Notes under the pieces: model-generated
What the model was told of the DNA's origin: nothing
The model's database searches: none
Seen by the model: the letters and a program-made list of their open reading frames with translations, nothing else
Shown here: positions 11,335 to 23,104 of the stretch, piece by piece
Position numbering within the stretch: position 1 is the stretch's first letter
Layout of the letters: the number at the start of each line of letters is the position of its first letter
Source: Forficula auricularia
Lineage: Eukaryota > Arthropoda > Insecta > Dermaptera > Forficulidae
DNA: 64,000 nt
Assembly (NCBI GenBank): GCA_024734495.1
Contig: JALMQS010000905.1
Span: 143,144 to 207,143 of the forward strand
Direction of reading: 5' to 3'
Translations under genes and position numbers: made by a program

Positions 11335-11876
11335 GGTTAGTTTTTTATCTTGAGACAGTCTTATAACTCAAAAACAGTGCATTATATGTAAAAATGTTTC
11401 AAATAAAAGTTTATTTATATCGAATGGGGAAACTAAACTAGGCTATTGTTTCTTGACGTAGAACAAGCTTTCAAGGGTATTTCAAAGTCAACTTCGATTT
11501 TTTAAATAGAACCCTATATTTTTCGTTACGTCTACTTATTCTACAAGAAAAACTGAACAACTTTCATAAGAACTATTTTTTTATACGACATCAAATAAAC
11601 AAAATACATGAATCAATTAGATCTCAAAAAAATCTTAATAATTATTTTTAACAATTGTTTGACTTAATTATCAAATAATAATGATTAAATAATTAATTAT
11701 TAAATAAATAATTATTAAATTGAAAAGTCACAACAATGAAAATAAGGGTTTAAAATGATATTAAAACTTCGATATAGGTACTCAGATTTAAGAGATTATT
11801 TTCTACTTTATAGAACAATTTAAAATTCTTGAGTTTAAAAAAGTTTATTTCTCTTGTTAATCCAGTAGATAGTTAT
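11335..11876. repeat. Right inverted arm flanking LRR gene 1
   Basis: Inverted partner of 7607-8205. It stops at TCCAGTAGATAGTTA, immediately before the 5' end of Helitron-like element H2. Confidence 0.8.
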
Positions 11877-11877
11877 C

Positions 11878-12730
11878 TACTCTCATTAAAAGAGCAAAAA
11901 TTGTTTGTTTATATATATATATTTGTATCTTAATTCTATTGTGAAAACGGCTCTACCGATTTTGATTAAACCAACTCTATTAACAAGTTTTAAGGATGAG
12001 AAACGATCTGGCTAGGTCTGGACCTGTACAAATTTCATCTTAATTGATCTTTTCATAATTAAAGTAATTATTTATAGATAAAAATCACAATAAAAAGGTT
12101 TGTTTACATTTTGTTCAATTATCTTTTATTTATTAATTGATTTTTTAATTTTAAAACCCACTAATAGGTTATAGCAAATATTAATATATATATATATATA
12201 TTAAAATTAAACAATTTAATGAGATGGATTGACATGGAAGCACTGAGGTTTACACCAATCGACTTGATTGGGGAATAATGGAATTGAAATAATTATCGGA
12301 AAAGAGGTTTTTTTATCTAATTAGATTTTTCCTCTTATTAAAAACAAGGACTAAAGATGAATAAGGACACTCGATGGTGGAGAAGTAATCTCCGGAATCG
12401 AAGCAAAAATACAATGTATACATCAATTAATGTAAAATAATTGGTTTAATAAAATTTATAAAAAAAAAAAAAAAAAAATAAAAAATAAACAATTTAATTG
12501 ATTATGGAATTGAAATAATTATCGGAAAAGAGGTTTTTTTATTTAATTAGTTTTTTCCTCTTTTTAAAAACAAGGACTAAAAGATGATCAAGGACACTCG
12601 ATGGTGGAGAAGTAATCTCCGAAGTCGAAGCTAAAATACAATGTACGTACATTGATTCATGTAAAATAATTGGATTAATAAATTTAATTGATTATAAATT
12701 CGAGTATTAAATCCCACAAACAGTTAATAT
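11878..12730 (+). mobile_element. Helitron-like non-autonomous element H2
   Basis: The 5' end TCTACTCTCATTAAAAGAGC follows an A, as expected for Helitron A|T insertion and its TC terminus. It continues with the family blocks TTTGTATCTTAATTCTATT, CTACCGATTTTGAT and AGGTCTGGACCT. The 3' half holds two tandem units of about 225 bp (from about 12275 and 12500). The 3' terminus is not preserved: it runs into GAAGACACACTCTTTTATTG, part of another palindromic family. Non-coding. Confidence 0.6.
12275..12700 (+). repeat. Two ~225-bp tandem modules inside H2
   Basis: Each unit has GGAATTGAAATAATTATCGG, the hairpin AAAAGAGG...CCTCTT, then AAGGACACTCGATGGTGGAG and AAGTAATCTCCG. Element H4 carries three such units (about 50348, 50578, 50788), so copy number differs. 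Confidence 0.75.
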
Positions 12731-12734
12731 GAAG

Positions 12735-13035
12735 ACACACTCTTTTATTGTCTCCTTCGATTTCAAAATTTCTAACGATTCAATTGGGCTAATTAATTTT
12801 GTGTTTCTTTCTGTTTTTATTATTCTTATGCAAAAAATCAGAACTACCCCAAAACTTTCCTGATAAAATCACAATTTGACTTGAATATAATATTAAAAGA
12901 GTTTTATAATGTAATTAAATTTTTGAATTTATTTCAAAATATCTTCAAATTCTTTTGGTAAAGGGTACGTTTAGAAAGGAAAACCTGTTTGCCTGTCAGA
13001 AGAACAACAGACAAAAATAAATTTGAGCCTCGAAA
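12735..13035. other. Non-coding spacer
   Basis: Apart from the fragment GAAGACACACTCTTTTATTG at 12731-12750, shared with 24760 and 37945, no feature is seen. Confidence 0.45.
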
Positions 13036-13191
13036 GTTAAATAATGTAATCTCTAATTTCTTATGTTAATTCTACATATTTAGAAAATTATTTTATTATT
13101 TGTTGAAAAAGAAAAATGAATTGAGCACCCGACGGGATTCGAACCCGTGTCTCTATCATTTAGCCGAAGAGCGCCTTTACCAAATAGCCCG
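13036..13191 (-). mobile_element. tRNA-derived SINE (family S2), minus copy
   Basis: On the minus strand: TATTTGGTAAAGGCG (A-box region), then CGGGTTCGAATCCCG (B box), then the tail CAATTCATTTTTCTTTTTCA and TAGAATTAACATAAGAAATT. The same head and tail occur at 62535-62815. It is joined head-to-head with the plus copy that follows. It is not a functional tRNA: the arms do not form a normal cloverleaf. Confidence 0.75.
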
Positions 13192-13330
13192 CAGAAGGTG
13201 AAAGAAACGGGTTCGAATCCCGTAGGTGATCAATTCATTATTCTTTTTCAAAAAATAATAAAATCATTTTCTAAATATCATATTTATGTAAAATTAACAT
13301 TAGAAATTATTGAATATTGTCTATTCTATT
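13192..13330 (+). mobile_element. SINE family S2, 5'-truncated plus copy
   Basis: It starts in the middle of the tRNA-like head, keeps the B box (GGGTTCGAATCCCG) and continues with the same tail as the minus copy. The two copies form an inverted repeat of about 140 bp arms. A further tail fragment (TAGAATTAACACAAGAAATT) is at about 13555-13625. Confidence 0.7.
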
Positions 13331-13875
13331 CTATTCTAATCTATTGCACTTTTAATTAAAACCGATTAGCCGGAATCAAATTAAATTTTAAAATCCCCGG
13401 ATAAATATTCAGGTAGTGCTGCCCCCTGCGAGCGCTCAAATAACTATAATATGGTAAGAAGAATTGGGCAGAGTGGGGGAACCATTTTGACAAAGAAATT
13501 GGCGCTTAAAAAGTCGGACCCACCTGTTAGCTTTCACCAAATAATTTTCTAATTTGTAGAATTAACACAAGAAATTATTGATTATATTATTTAAATTTCG
13601 TGGATCAAATTGATTTAAGAAAAAATTTAAAACTAACGTTTAAAAGTTGATTTGTCTAAAACAATCGACATGTTAGTAGGAGTCAGTGTAGGCAACTTAG
13701 AGATGCCCCCCTACAAATTTATTGATATAAAAATTTTATCAGGGGGGTTTTTAATATTTTTTTGAAAGAGACTGAAAACAATTAAATTTTTTTGATAACT
13801 TAATATTATGACAATGGTGACATTTGGTGGTCTATTTCACAGCTTATCACCCATCCAGTGTAAAGTCAAATTAGC
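13331..13875. other. Non-coding spacer with an S2 tail fragment
   Basis: It holds the S2-like tail at 13555-13625; otherwise no gene or element was recognised. Confidence 0.45.
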
Positions 13876-13879
13876 CGTT

Positions 13880-14581
13880 TTCACTATAAATTTAAATATA
13901 AAACACCTTCCATGGATTTATTGAAATGTTTACTCTATTAATATAAAAAGAAAAAAAAATACAATGGTTGTCTGCTACTTTCTGTTTCATTTTTATTCGA
14001 ATTATATTAATTTATATGAATTTACCTTACAAAATATATATTTTAAAGAAATAATTATATAATATTTTACAAAATGTCAGCTTATGTGGTTTTGTTTTAA
14101 TTTTATCGGGTTTAAAGATCACTCTTAGGGGAGAAAAAATTCAAATGTTGGAAACACTGGTAGGATTTCTTAGTTAAGACTCGTAAGTTGGAGACCAAAA
14201 CCAATCTTTGTTTTTCATCTGATCCTGATACATTCGGGTCTTTGTCTTCCGACACGTGCTCAACAGTTTTTATTCTCTCTAAAAGTAAGTACCGATTTTT
14301 CTAATTATTATTTACGTTTTCAAGCATAAGTTTACTAATAAGTACTTCTAACATTTTTCGTCCAAAATTTAGATATAAAACACCTTCCATGCATTTGTTC
14401 AAATTTTTACTCTATTAATATTAAAAAAAAAAAAAAAAAAATACAATACAATAAAGTTTTGATTGTCTGCTACTTTCTGTTTCATTTTTATTCGAATTAT
14501 ATTAACTTATATAAATTTACCTTAAAGAATATATATTTTAAATAAAAAACTATGTAACATTTTACAAAATATCAGCTTAGG

Positions 14582-14612
<31 letters not shown>

Positions 14613-14905
14613 TAGCGGGTTTAAAGATCACTTTAAGGGGAGAAAAAAATTCAAGTGTTGGCAACACTGGTAGGTGGTTTATAATATGAATATAATAATA
14701 GAATTCAAGTGTTGGAAACACTGGTAAGAGTGCTTAGTTAAGACTCGTAAGTTGGAGACCAAAACCAATATTTGTGTTTCATCTCATCCTGATACATTCG
14801 GTTCTTTGTCTTCCGACACGTGCTCAACAGCCTTTATTCTCTCTAAAAGTAAGTACCGATTTTTCTAATTATTATTTATGTTTTCAAGCATAAGTTTACT
14901 AATAA
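13880..14905 (+). repeat. Tandem duplication of a ~500-bp promoter/leader-like module
   Basis: Unit 1 (about 13880-14370) and unit 2 (about 14371-14905) are colinear. Both hold ATAAAACACCTTCCATG, TCTGCTACTTTCTGTTTCAT, AATTCAA(A/G)TGTTGG, GACTCGTAAGTTGGAGACCA, CCGACACGTGCTCAACAG and CTAAAAGTAAGTACCG. Each contains one consensus GTAAGTA splice donor (GT at 14285 and 14849). Confidence 0.8.
14700..14848 (+). other. Candidate leader exon(s) for LRR gene 2
   Basis: The exon-like segment ends CTCTCTAAAA|GTAAGTACC (donor 14849); the duplicate ends at donor 14285. A related module precedes gene 1 at 6370-6495. The next + strand coding exon with an acceptor is gene 2 at 24929, so the model needs an intron of about 10 kb holding the Helitron and LINE copies. 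Inference from splice motifs only. Confidence 0.35.
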
Positions 14906-14911
14906 GTACCT

Positions 14912-17065
14912 CTAAAATTTCGATAAATGGCCCTGTGCCTCGCCATCTTGAATATAAATTTTCAAATTTTCCTTATACCTCGTCCTTGTGAGTGCAACGT
15001 ATAACTGGCCATGTGAAAAAACTGGCTCTTTCAAGTAAATTCCCACATTGTTGAAAGACTGTCCTTGTGCTTTATTTATTGTTATGACAAAGGCCGGGAT
15101 GATGGGGAACTGCCGTCTCTTGAGTGTGAACGGGAGATCCGTGTCAGTTGGTGCAATATTAATTCTAGGTAAAAATACCACATCGCCTTTGCGAGTACCG
15201 GTTAGTATTTCTGCTTTAATAAAATTAGTATATAGCTCCTTAACTATCAGTCGTGTGCCATTGCAGAGACCCTTTTTAGCGTTCAAATTTCTAATTAGCA
15301 TGATCAAGCCACCACTTTTCAAATGAAGAATGTGTGGTGGCATCCCTGAGGGAGTTTGTGCGTTTAAAAACTCAATGGGGTAAGTATTGTGATTTTCAGG
15401 ATTATCAGTGATAATGGAATCAGCACTCTTATAAATTTCAACATTTGTTGGTAGCAGGTCGATTATTTTGTTATTTAGTGCCAAGGCATCTTTATTCTTA
15501 CATGTTACAATTATCTTCATTGACAGCCCTTCTACATCATGCTCATTAATAGAGGAACCATAAATTGCACTTATAATATTTTTATCCTCTACGAATGTTA
15601 AAGGAATATTTACATTATCATCGGCCAAGTTATCGTCACCGCTACTCAATTTGCCATCTCCATTTTTCAAAAGCCATTCATTAAATTCATCTTGTCCTTT
15701 TGATCTCATATTAGTCGACAGTTTCATCACCTTGAAATGTCTCCATAGGGGGGAGCTCTTGATGGAGGCAGCTATGATATCTGCTTTGCCTCCCCTCGGA
15801 ACTACAGGAAGGGTTTGTCGAAAATCACCTCCAAGGATCAACACCTTCCCTCCGAATGGTGTCTTGTTTCCCATCACCTCCTGAAGCAGTATGTTAATGC
15901 AACATAGGCCATGACACATCAGCATCGCCGCCTCATCAATTATTATTAGAGCTGCTTCCCTCAAAGCATTTGACTCCACTGAATGCGGTTTCATGTTTGA
16001 GATGGAAGTTTCGTTAATAGGGATAGGTAACTTAAATCCGCTATGGACAGTTCTCCCTCTTTTCAATAAATCCGCTGCTATTCCGGTTGTCGCGAAAGCC
16101 AAAACAATCTTCTTTTTCCCTCGAAAATAGCTCATGAGTGTGTTATATAGGTATGTTTTCCCTGTACCTCCGTGCCCATCCAGAAAATAACACCTCTGGC
16201 GTAGTGCTGAGTCTGTAGTTTCTACTGCTTCGATTATTTCCTGAAATACCTTTGGGAAAAACATGGATAAATAAATATTTTTGTTCTAAAACTTTTAATT
16301 CTACTCGAAACACAAAAAAATAAATAACTTTGTCTGAACGACATTCAAATTTTCTATCCTTTCTTTGCCTTGGATTTCCTCTTGGTCTGCGTGAAACTCA
16401 ACTTCATCCGGAAGGCGGCCAGGATCAGGCAAAGAAAAGTCCTGACATTTTAACCCATGACAAAGCAGTGTCTTTTGTAGATCTTGGAGAGCCAGTAAAT
16501 CCGACATGCGATCCGTGTGCAACCGTCTGAAATCTTCGGTCATATCATCCTTGAATTTTTCCCACAAAGAAAGCGCATCTTTTGGCGAATTAAATACACA
16601 AATAAATGCAAAAAGTTGCCGCATGGCTGCTGGACTATCAACCGCGACAGCTTCTGCCAAACATTTTTCCCACTCATAATCATCATCTATCAAATGTCTT
16701 TCACTTGCTGCCTCCTTAAAATGTGGAAAAACCACACCTCTAACTGTCCGAACGTCCTCATAACATGTTGCTCCTTTTACATGCAGAAGTAAAAGCCGTA
16801 AATAAAAGCGCTCGCTATCCTTGGGACTTACCGTATACATTCTCGGAATTACTTTTCCCTTGCCACGCTTCCTTGCTTTCCACTCTCCTTTTTAGAATAC
16901 GTAGTAATAGGGTAGTTCAGTGTATAGGAGCTCTCCCGCACTGCTGCATTGTTTATTCAATTCAAACCAAGCTTCAAGAGTGGTTTTTGTTAAAGAAGCT
17001 TTATCGAGTGCTTTTTGTTCCTGTCCTGTAAGAAAGTACACAGGCTGTTGCGTGGGTAGATGGAC
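14912..17065 (-). pseudogene. Decayed Helitron helicase (PIF1-type), C-terminal part
   Basis: Minus-strand frame in three pieces that remain in one register. At 17065-16895, VYFLTGQEQKALDKAS...YYYVF ends at a TAA (16894-16892). At 16891-16301 it runs from KGEWKARKRG through RMYTVSP, RFYLRLLLLHVKGAT and EDVRTVRG. At 16264-14912 lies the helicase core of 450 residues: Walker A GHGGTGKT (30-37), Walker B DEA (110-112), GGDFRQTLPVVPRG (145-158), then INKAQGQS and LYVALTRTR near the end. These are family marks of Helitron Rep-Hel proteins, whose helicase unwinds DNA for rolling-circle transposition. The Rep nuclease part is absent upstream. A short AT-rich in-frame segment with stops (about 16340-16265) separates the two larger pieces; it could be a small insertion or an intron without clear GT-AG ends. 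Not functional as it stands. Confidence 0.85.
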
Positions 17066-17125
17066 GGCCAGACGGACTATGGAAATTTCAAATTAGCCGC
17101 GCAGTAATAAATTAAGAATTATTCT

Positions 17126-17258
17126 TTTTAGGTTAAAAAATAAAATAAAATGAGAGAGTCTTCTGTTTTTTAATAAAATAATTTTTAATTATTAAAATTA
17201 TTAAAAATGATTAAAAAACAGAAGACTCTCTCATTTTATTTTATTTTTTAACCTAAAA
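17126..17258. repeat. Near-perfect 133-bp palindrome
   Basis: Arms of about 48 bp (TTTTAGGTTAAAAAATAAAA... with GAGAGAGTCTTCTG) pair perfectly around an AT-rich centre. It lies between the Helitron remnant and the LINE. It is MITE-like; no clear target duplication. Confidence 0.8.
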
Positions 17259-17685
17259 TAAAAACAATTCTGTTACCATCGACAGTGAAATCTTTTATTC
17301 ATCTAATAAGAATTATTCCATTAAATCATATCTCATTAAAACTTATATTGTAAATTAAATATATATAATATATATTTATATTTTAAAATTAATTTGACTG
17401 CTAAAATTTCAAGAATTTATTTATTATATAGGTGTTTTAGGGCGCATCAACGACAAGGGTTATTAGCGCCTCAAATACAAGACAACCTAGAAACGTCTTA
17501 AATAAATAGTATCATAGACAAATAAAATAACAAGATAAATTTTATAAAATAACAACAAAATAGACCTATACAAAATAACAACAAAGATAAACTATATAAA
17601 ATAACAACAAAAGCTGTAAAGGGACTATTTAATAAATATACAACAGATTAAATTAGTAAAATCAAAGAAGTAGAAGAGGGATATT

Positions 17686-20600
17686 TTAGATATGGTTAAA
17701 AAGATTAATATCACGCAAATACCCAAGCAGGTTTTCATAGCAATCCATATCAGAGAGAATATCCCTGATGTTTTTATTTTCAAGTTTATATTTTATCCTT
17801 TTAGTATTGTAAAGTGGGCAATCCACTAATGTGTGATACATCAATTCTCCTGTCACACGTAATACACCAAGGTGGAGCTTCTCTATTAATTAAAAAGCCA
17901 TGAGAAAAGAAACAGTGACCAATTCTCAAACGAGTTATTATTGTTTGTTCTCTCCTACTATTATATTTGTGTTTTAACAGTGGAGTAATATTTGGTTTGA
18001 TTCTTTTTAAAAAATTATTTTCTATTTCCTCCCATTCATTTTCCCAGTTCTTCAGGATTAAGTTTTTTGAAAATAATTTTATATCCTCATAGCACAATTC
18101 GGTGAAATCGTAAGTTAATTTATTTGCTCCCTTTTTTGCTAGTCGATCGACTTCCTCGTTACCTAAAATTTTCTTGTGGCTAGGGATCCACATGAAATGA
18201 ATTACTTTATCCATTCTGATAAGATCTTGGTGTATTATTTGGATTTTTTGGATAATAGGGTGAAATATATATAAATTTTGGATTGCTAATAAGGCACTTA
18301 ATGAATCTGATAAGATTATTGCCTTGTTACTTCTTTGATTTTTCAATTTGAAAAGTGCGAGTTCAATTGCCTTCAGCTCAGCATTAAATATACTTGTAAT
18401 GGGCGAGAGTTTAAAATGGCCAGATGAACTGTCCATTTTAAACGCACATCCCACATTTTTTTCGAATTTTGATCCATCTGTAAATATCAGTGAGAAGTTC
18501 GGATATCTGTTTAGCAATTCTGCTAGCAAGATGTTATACGACCTCTCATCAAGGCTCTCTTTATTAAATTTAGCCAAGTCCAATAAACAAGATGGTTTGT
18601 TTAAGAGCCATGGTGGTTCTGGGGTATTAATTATTCGAATTTGTTGGTCCAAGTAATTTCTAATTCCTTCTAGGTTTTCTTTTATTCTCAGAGCCAATGG
18701 TTTGGTATTTTTTGGACAATTTGAGAACTTGCTTAAGTTTGTGGGATTGAAAATGTCTTTATATGTTGGATGTGTTGGAAGAGAATTGATTTTTATAGCA
18801 TATTTCAAAGATAGTATTTCTCTTCTAACTTTTAAAGGGGGTTCGCAAGACTCCGCCAGAAGACTTGAAATTGGACTTGTCCTGAAAGCTCCCAAAGCTA
18901 TTCTGATACCCAAATTATGGACCATATCGAGCTGTTTTAGAACGCTCTCTCTAGCAGAAGAGTAAATGGGTGAACCATAATCTAATTTACTGCGAATAAT
19001 CGCCCTATATACTCTCAGTAAACTGATAGAGTCCGCTCCCCAGTTGGAATTGGAAAGCACCTTTAGAAGATTGAATGATTTTAGGCATTTCGTTTTTAGA
19101 TCTTTGACGTGATCTCTCCAGTTTAGTTTCTTGTCAAAGACTAGACCAAGAAATTTTACACTATCCCTATATAATATGGGACTCCCATCGATGTATAAAG
19201 ATGGATCTTGGTGAGATATTCTAAGTCTGCAAAAATGTAGACAACATGTTTTATTCTTTGAAAATCTAAAACCATTTTCTGAGGCCCATTTATTGACATC
19301 ATTTATTATAATTTGCATTTTTGTTTTTATAAAATTCAAATTTTTTGATCTTAAATATATTGCAAGATCATCGACAAAGAGAGAGTGCTGAACTGGCGAC
19401 TTAATTAATTTTGAAATGTTGTTCAGAGCTATCGAAAAAAGTGTACAACTAAGAACAGAACCTTGTGGAATTCCATTTTCTTGAGTGTGTACCTTAGAGA
19501 GAGTGTTGCCTACACGTACTTGAAATGTTCGGTCTGTTAAAAATTTCTGTATAAAAATACCTAAGTGACCTTTAATACCCCATTCTTTCAATTGTTTTAA
19601 AATAGAATATCTCCAAGTTGTATCGTAAGCCTTTTCAAGATCAAAGAAAATGGCTATTACATGATCTTTGTTTATAAAGGCATTTTGTATATAGTTTTCG
19701 AGACGAGCTAATTGGTCAATGCAAGATCGTAGGGGCCTGAATCCGCATTGATTATTGGAAATTAATTTATTATTTTCCAAATGCCACATCAAGCGTTTAT
19801 TTACCAGCCTTTCGAAGACTTTACAAATACAACTTGTCATGGAGATAGGGCGGTAATTTTGCACGAAATGAGGATCAAGATTCTGCTTGGGAATGGGTAC
19901 CAAAATTGCTTTTTTCCATATAGATGGAAACGAATCCTTTTGCCATAATTCATTGATAATATTTAATCATGTGTGCTTAGAATGTGGATTCAAGTTTTTC
20001 AGCATTTGATTATGAATATTATCTGGTCCGGGGGCAGTATTTCTAGTTTGATTTAATGAATATTCGAATTCCCAGACCGAAAAGGGTGCGTTGAAATATT
20101 CAACATTTGTTGAAGAAAAATTTATAGATCTTCGCTCGGAAATGTTTTTTATTTGAATAAAAGTAGGGTCGTAGTTTTCTGAGGAAGATATCTTAGAGAA
20201 GTGCTGTGCAAAACAGTTTGCGATCTCAAAGGGTCCTGTTATTGTATGGTCATTATTTTTTTTTTCTTTAATTATTGGAAAATTTGTCCCTTTAATTCTT
20301 TTAATTTTGTCCCATACTTTTTTGTTTGGGGTATAATAGGAAATAGAGGAAATAAAATTTTGCCAAGACTTTTTTTTACTTTCTTTTATTAAGTATTTAG
20401 CACGGGCTCTAGCTTTTTTAAAAATGAGCAGATTTCCAGTGGTGGGATTTCTTTCAAATTGCCTTAGTGCTTTTTTCCTTGTTTGAATTGTATTTCCTAT
20501 TTCTTTTGACCACCACGGGACGGGGACATGCTTGACTCTAGTTTTTGACTTTGGAATAGAAAATTCAGCAGCTTTGAGAACTTTTTTAGTGAATTTTTCT

Positions 20601-21385
20601 AATTTATTAAAAACATTACTATCAGCGCTGTCATAATCGATAAGAGATAATTTATTAAAAAGTGGCCAATTCGCCTTAGCGATTTGCCATTTTGAATGTG
20701 TTCTGATAGGAGGAATTTTATTTAAATAATTTAAAATTATGGGAAAATGATCAGAATCACATAAATCCGGATGTCTTCTCCAAAAAAATTTTGTAGCAAT
20801 AGATGATGAAGAAAAGGATAGATCTATTGATGAAAAAGAGCCATATGCTGAGCTGAAGTGTGTGTATTGGTCAGTATTCAAGAGAGAAATATTATTATTA
20901 TTATTCAATATTAATTCAATTATTTTTCCTCTTGTAGATGATGATTGACTACCCCAGATAGAGCTGTGGGCATTAAAATCACCCAACAATAGAAAAGGCG
21001 GGGGTAGTTGTTGAATAATATTTTCTATTTCATTTTTAGACATTTTTTCATTTCCTGGTAAATAAATACTACAAATAGTAATGAGGGGCAATTTCATTTG
21101 AACTGCGACGACTTGCAAATTGCTATTGATGTATATAGGTGCAGAGAGCAGGTTGTTTTTTACAAGAATCGAAACACCTCTGCATGCCCGTTGTTGACCT
21201 TGGTCGCAATCTTTTCTGTAAATATCAAAACCTCTTAGGTTGACATTATTTGTGGGAGAAGTGTGAGTCTCTTGCAAAGCTATTACCATTGGGTCGTATT
21301 CATCAATAAGCAGTTTAATTTCTCCTAAATGACTGAAAAAGCCATTACAGTTCCATTGAATTATATTATTTGTATTTTTAGCCAT
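17686..21385 (-). pseudogene. LINE A ORF2: endonuclease, reverse transcriptase, RNase H
   Basis: One reading frame of about 1,230 codons with two defects: an in-frame TGA at 19969-19967 and a one-base shift near 17830. The endonuclease part (21385-19970) shows QWNCNG, LQETH, GDFNAHSSIWGS and SDHFPI. The RT part shows NYRPIS, FDLEKAYDT, GIPQGSVLS and FVDD in place of the usual YADD. The RNase H part shows FTDGSK, NAELKAI, LSDSLSAL and HKKILGNEEVD. The C-terminal zinc-like motif begins C.TC......H; after the shift the end reads HTLVDCPLYN...LRDINLF and stops at 17688-17686. In these elements ORF2 nicks DNA, reverse-transcribes the element RNA at the nick and removes the RNA strand. With only two lesions the copy is probably fairly young. 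Confidence 0.9.
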
Positions 21386-21527
21386 CAGAAGAGAATGGAG
21401 AAGGAAAGTGATTTAGTAATTTAACGATTCTCAAATTACAGATACAGCAATGATAGTAATGCACGTTTTAAACAAATCATTTATTATTTATTTTCCTCTT
21501 TTTTTCTTTTGAGATCCACCACGACCC

Positions 21528-21904
21528 CTAACCCGAGCCCCCCCCAGATGCCCCCCCACGGAAAGTCCGAAGTCCCCCCACGGAGCGCACCGAGGCGTCC
21601 GAATCGGAGGCAGATAGAGTTGATTTACTTGAATTTAAATTTTCTACAATTGTTAGAAGAGGTGTACTAGTATTTATACTCATATTAGTATTTTCTTCTT
21701 GTGTTTCAAAAGGTTCAATAGCAGGAGTTGTATTAATATTAGAATTATTTGTGGCAATGGATTCGATTTTATTTGTCAGAGATTTTATTTGTTCAGTTAG
21801 AGTCTTAATAGTATTTTTAAGCTCCTCACAAGAGGAACAAGAGGTTTTATTCTGTAATGTAGAGGCAAAACTTGTTTGTTTAGGTAAATTATTCTTTTTA
21901 AATT

Positions 21905-21908
<4 letters not shown>
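21528..21908 (-). pseudogene. LINE A ORF1, C-terminal part after the LINE B insertion
   Basis: After the poly-A of LINE B the frame resumes with QFKKNNLPKQTSFAST. A coiled-coil-like stretch follows (CSSCEELKNTIKTL, EQIKSLTNKIESIA), then a Ser/Thr-rich tail and a Gly-rich end (GGASGGGSG), with a stop at 21528-21530. ORF2 starts 143 nt downstream. Confidence 0.75.
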
Positions 21909-21935
<27 letters not shown>

Positions 21936-23104
21936 GATAATGATGAGAGAAGGAGTTACACCAAAAAAGGTGCAACCCCTAAAGGCCTGGGTTGGCCCCT
22001 CCATCGTGAAAAGAAGAAGAAAGAATTTTATGGGTTGGGCGGGGGTCGAAGGTATCTGTGGATACGGGTCTTAAATAGCTGAAGGTTATAGGTCGCGGGA
22101 AAGATGGTGGCAGGGAGCGAGTTCCAGTTTCAGTTCCAGAGGTCAAAGGGATAAAAGAGTTGGCGAAAGCGCTTGTTCGAATTTTATCCAATTTGACAGC
22201 GAAGGGGTGCTGAGCGTTAGAAAACCGCGTGTTTCGCGTAAAGAGGGCATTAGGGGGGATAATTGATTTCAGCTCGAATGAACAGACACCGTGATAGTAT
22301 CTGTAGTACAGGGAAAGGGCAGAAACGGTTCTTCGGTGAGCCAGGGAGTCGAGTGAGTTGGTTAGAGCCGGTTCTCCTATTAGTTTAATTGCTCGCTTCT
22401 GAATTGCATCCAGTGTGGCAAGAGAATGCTTGGAGGCACCCCTCCACAGATGAGAGCCATATTCGAGACAGGGACGAATTTGAGCCTTATACAGCATAAG
22501 GAGTTGACTGGGAGTATAACAGCGTCTAGACCTAAATAGGAGACCAAGCTTGCGCGCTGCAGCTTTAGCAGTGGTTGAGATATGGTCATTCCATGAAAGG
22601 TCAGACCCTAGAGTTACGCCTAGCATTGAGATTTTATCCCTGAATTCTAGTGAGTTTGAGTCGAATGATATGTTTGGGAGGTTTCTGTCGACGCGCCTAG
22701 AAATAAGGCAACACTGAGTTTTCCCTGCATTGAAGTTAACTAAGTTTTGGGATCCCCAGTTTTTAAGTTTGCATAAGTCTAAATTAATTGAAGAGGCAAT
22801 GTCTGCACGGTTTTTATGCGATGCAGGGGCGTTATGTAGGGTGCTGTCATCTGCGTAACAATGTACCGGATTGGAGGGCAAGTTTAGAAGGTCGTTGATA
22901 TAGATAAGAAAAAGCGTAGGGGAGATAACCGATCCCTGAGGAACTCCAGCGTTGGTGTGGAAGGGGGAAGAGGATATTCCATCGATGACAACCTTAATGC
23001 TACGGTCTGAAAGAAAACTTTCGAGCAACTTACAGAGTTTCGGTGCAAGGCCGACGGAGGTCAATTTGGCAAGAAGATTTTTGTGCCAGACCATTTGCTG
23101 CATA
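21909..23104 (-). mobile_element. 5'-truncated jockey/CR1-like LINE (LINE B) inserted in LINE A
   Basis: Only the last ~1.1 kb remains. The RT segment (frame 23103-21979, 374 codons) starts just after its N-terminal part and shows GVPQGSVISPTLFLIYIND, the catalytic CYADDSTLH and the typical thumb region CLEYGSHLWRG. The 3' UTR (about 21934-21978) ends in a poly-A seen as T's at 21909-21933. No clear target duplication was found. Its 3' tail (21934-22018) is copied in the SINE at 38295-38671, and another internally deleted fragment lies at 43294-43495. Confidence 0.9.

Noticed and set aside
13129..13235. Functional tRNA genes suggested by GGTTCGAATCC boxes
   Set aside because: The sequences continue into repeated SINE tails, lack a proper acceptor stem and occur as inverted or truncated copies.
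16265..16342. A spliceosomal intron between the two helicase pieces
   Set aside because: The 78-nt in-frame segment with stops has no GT-AG pair that would join the pieces in frame; a small insertion or plain decay is as likely.
15048..17031. Plus-strand ORFs of 66-92 codons
   Set aside because: Shadows of the minus-strand Helitron helicase.
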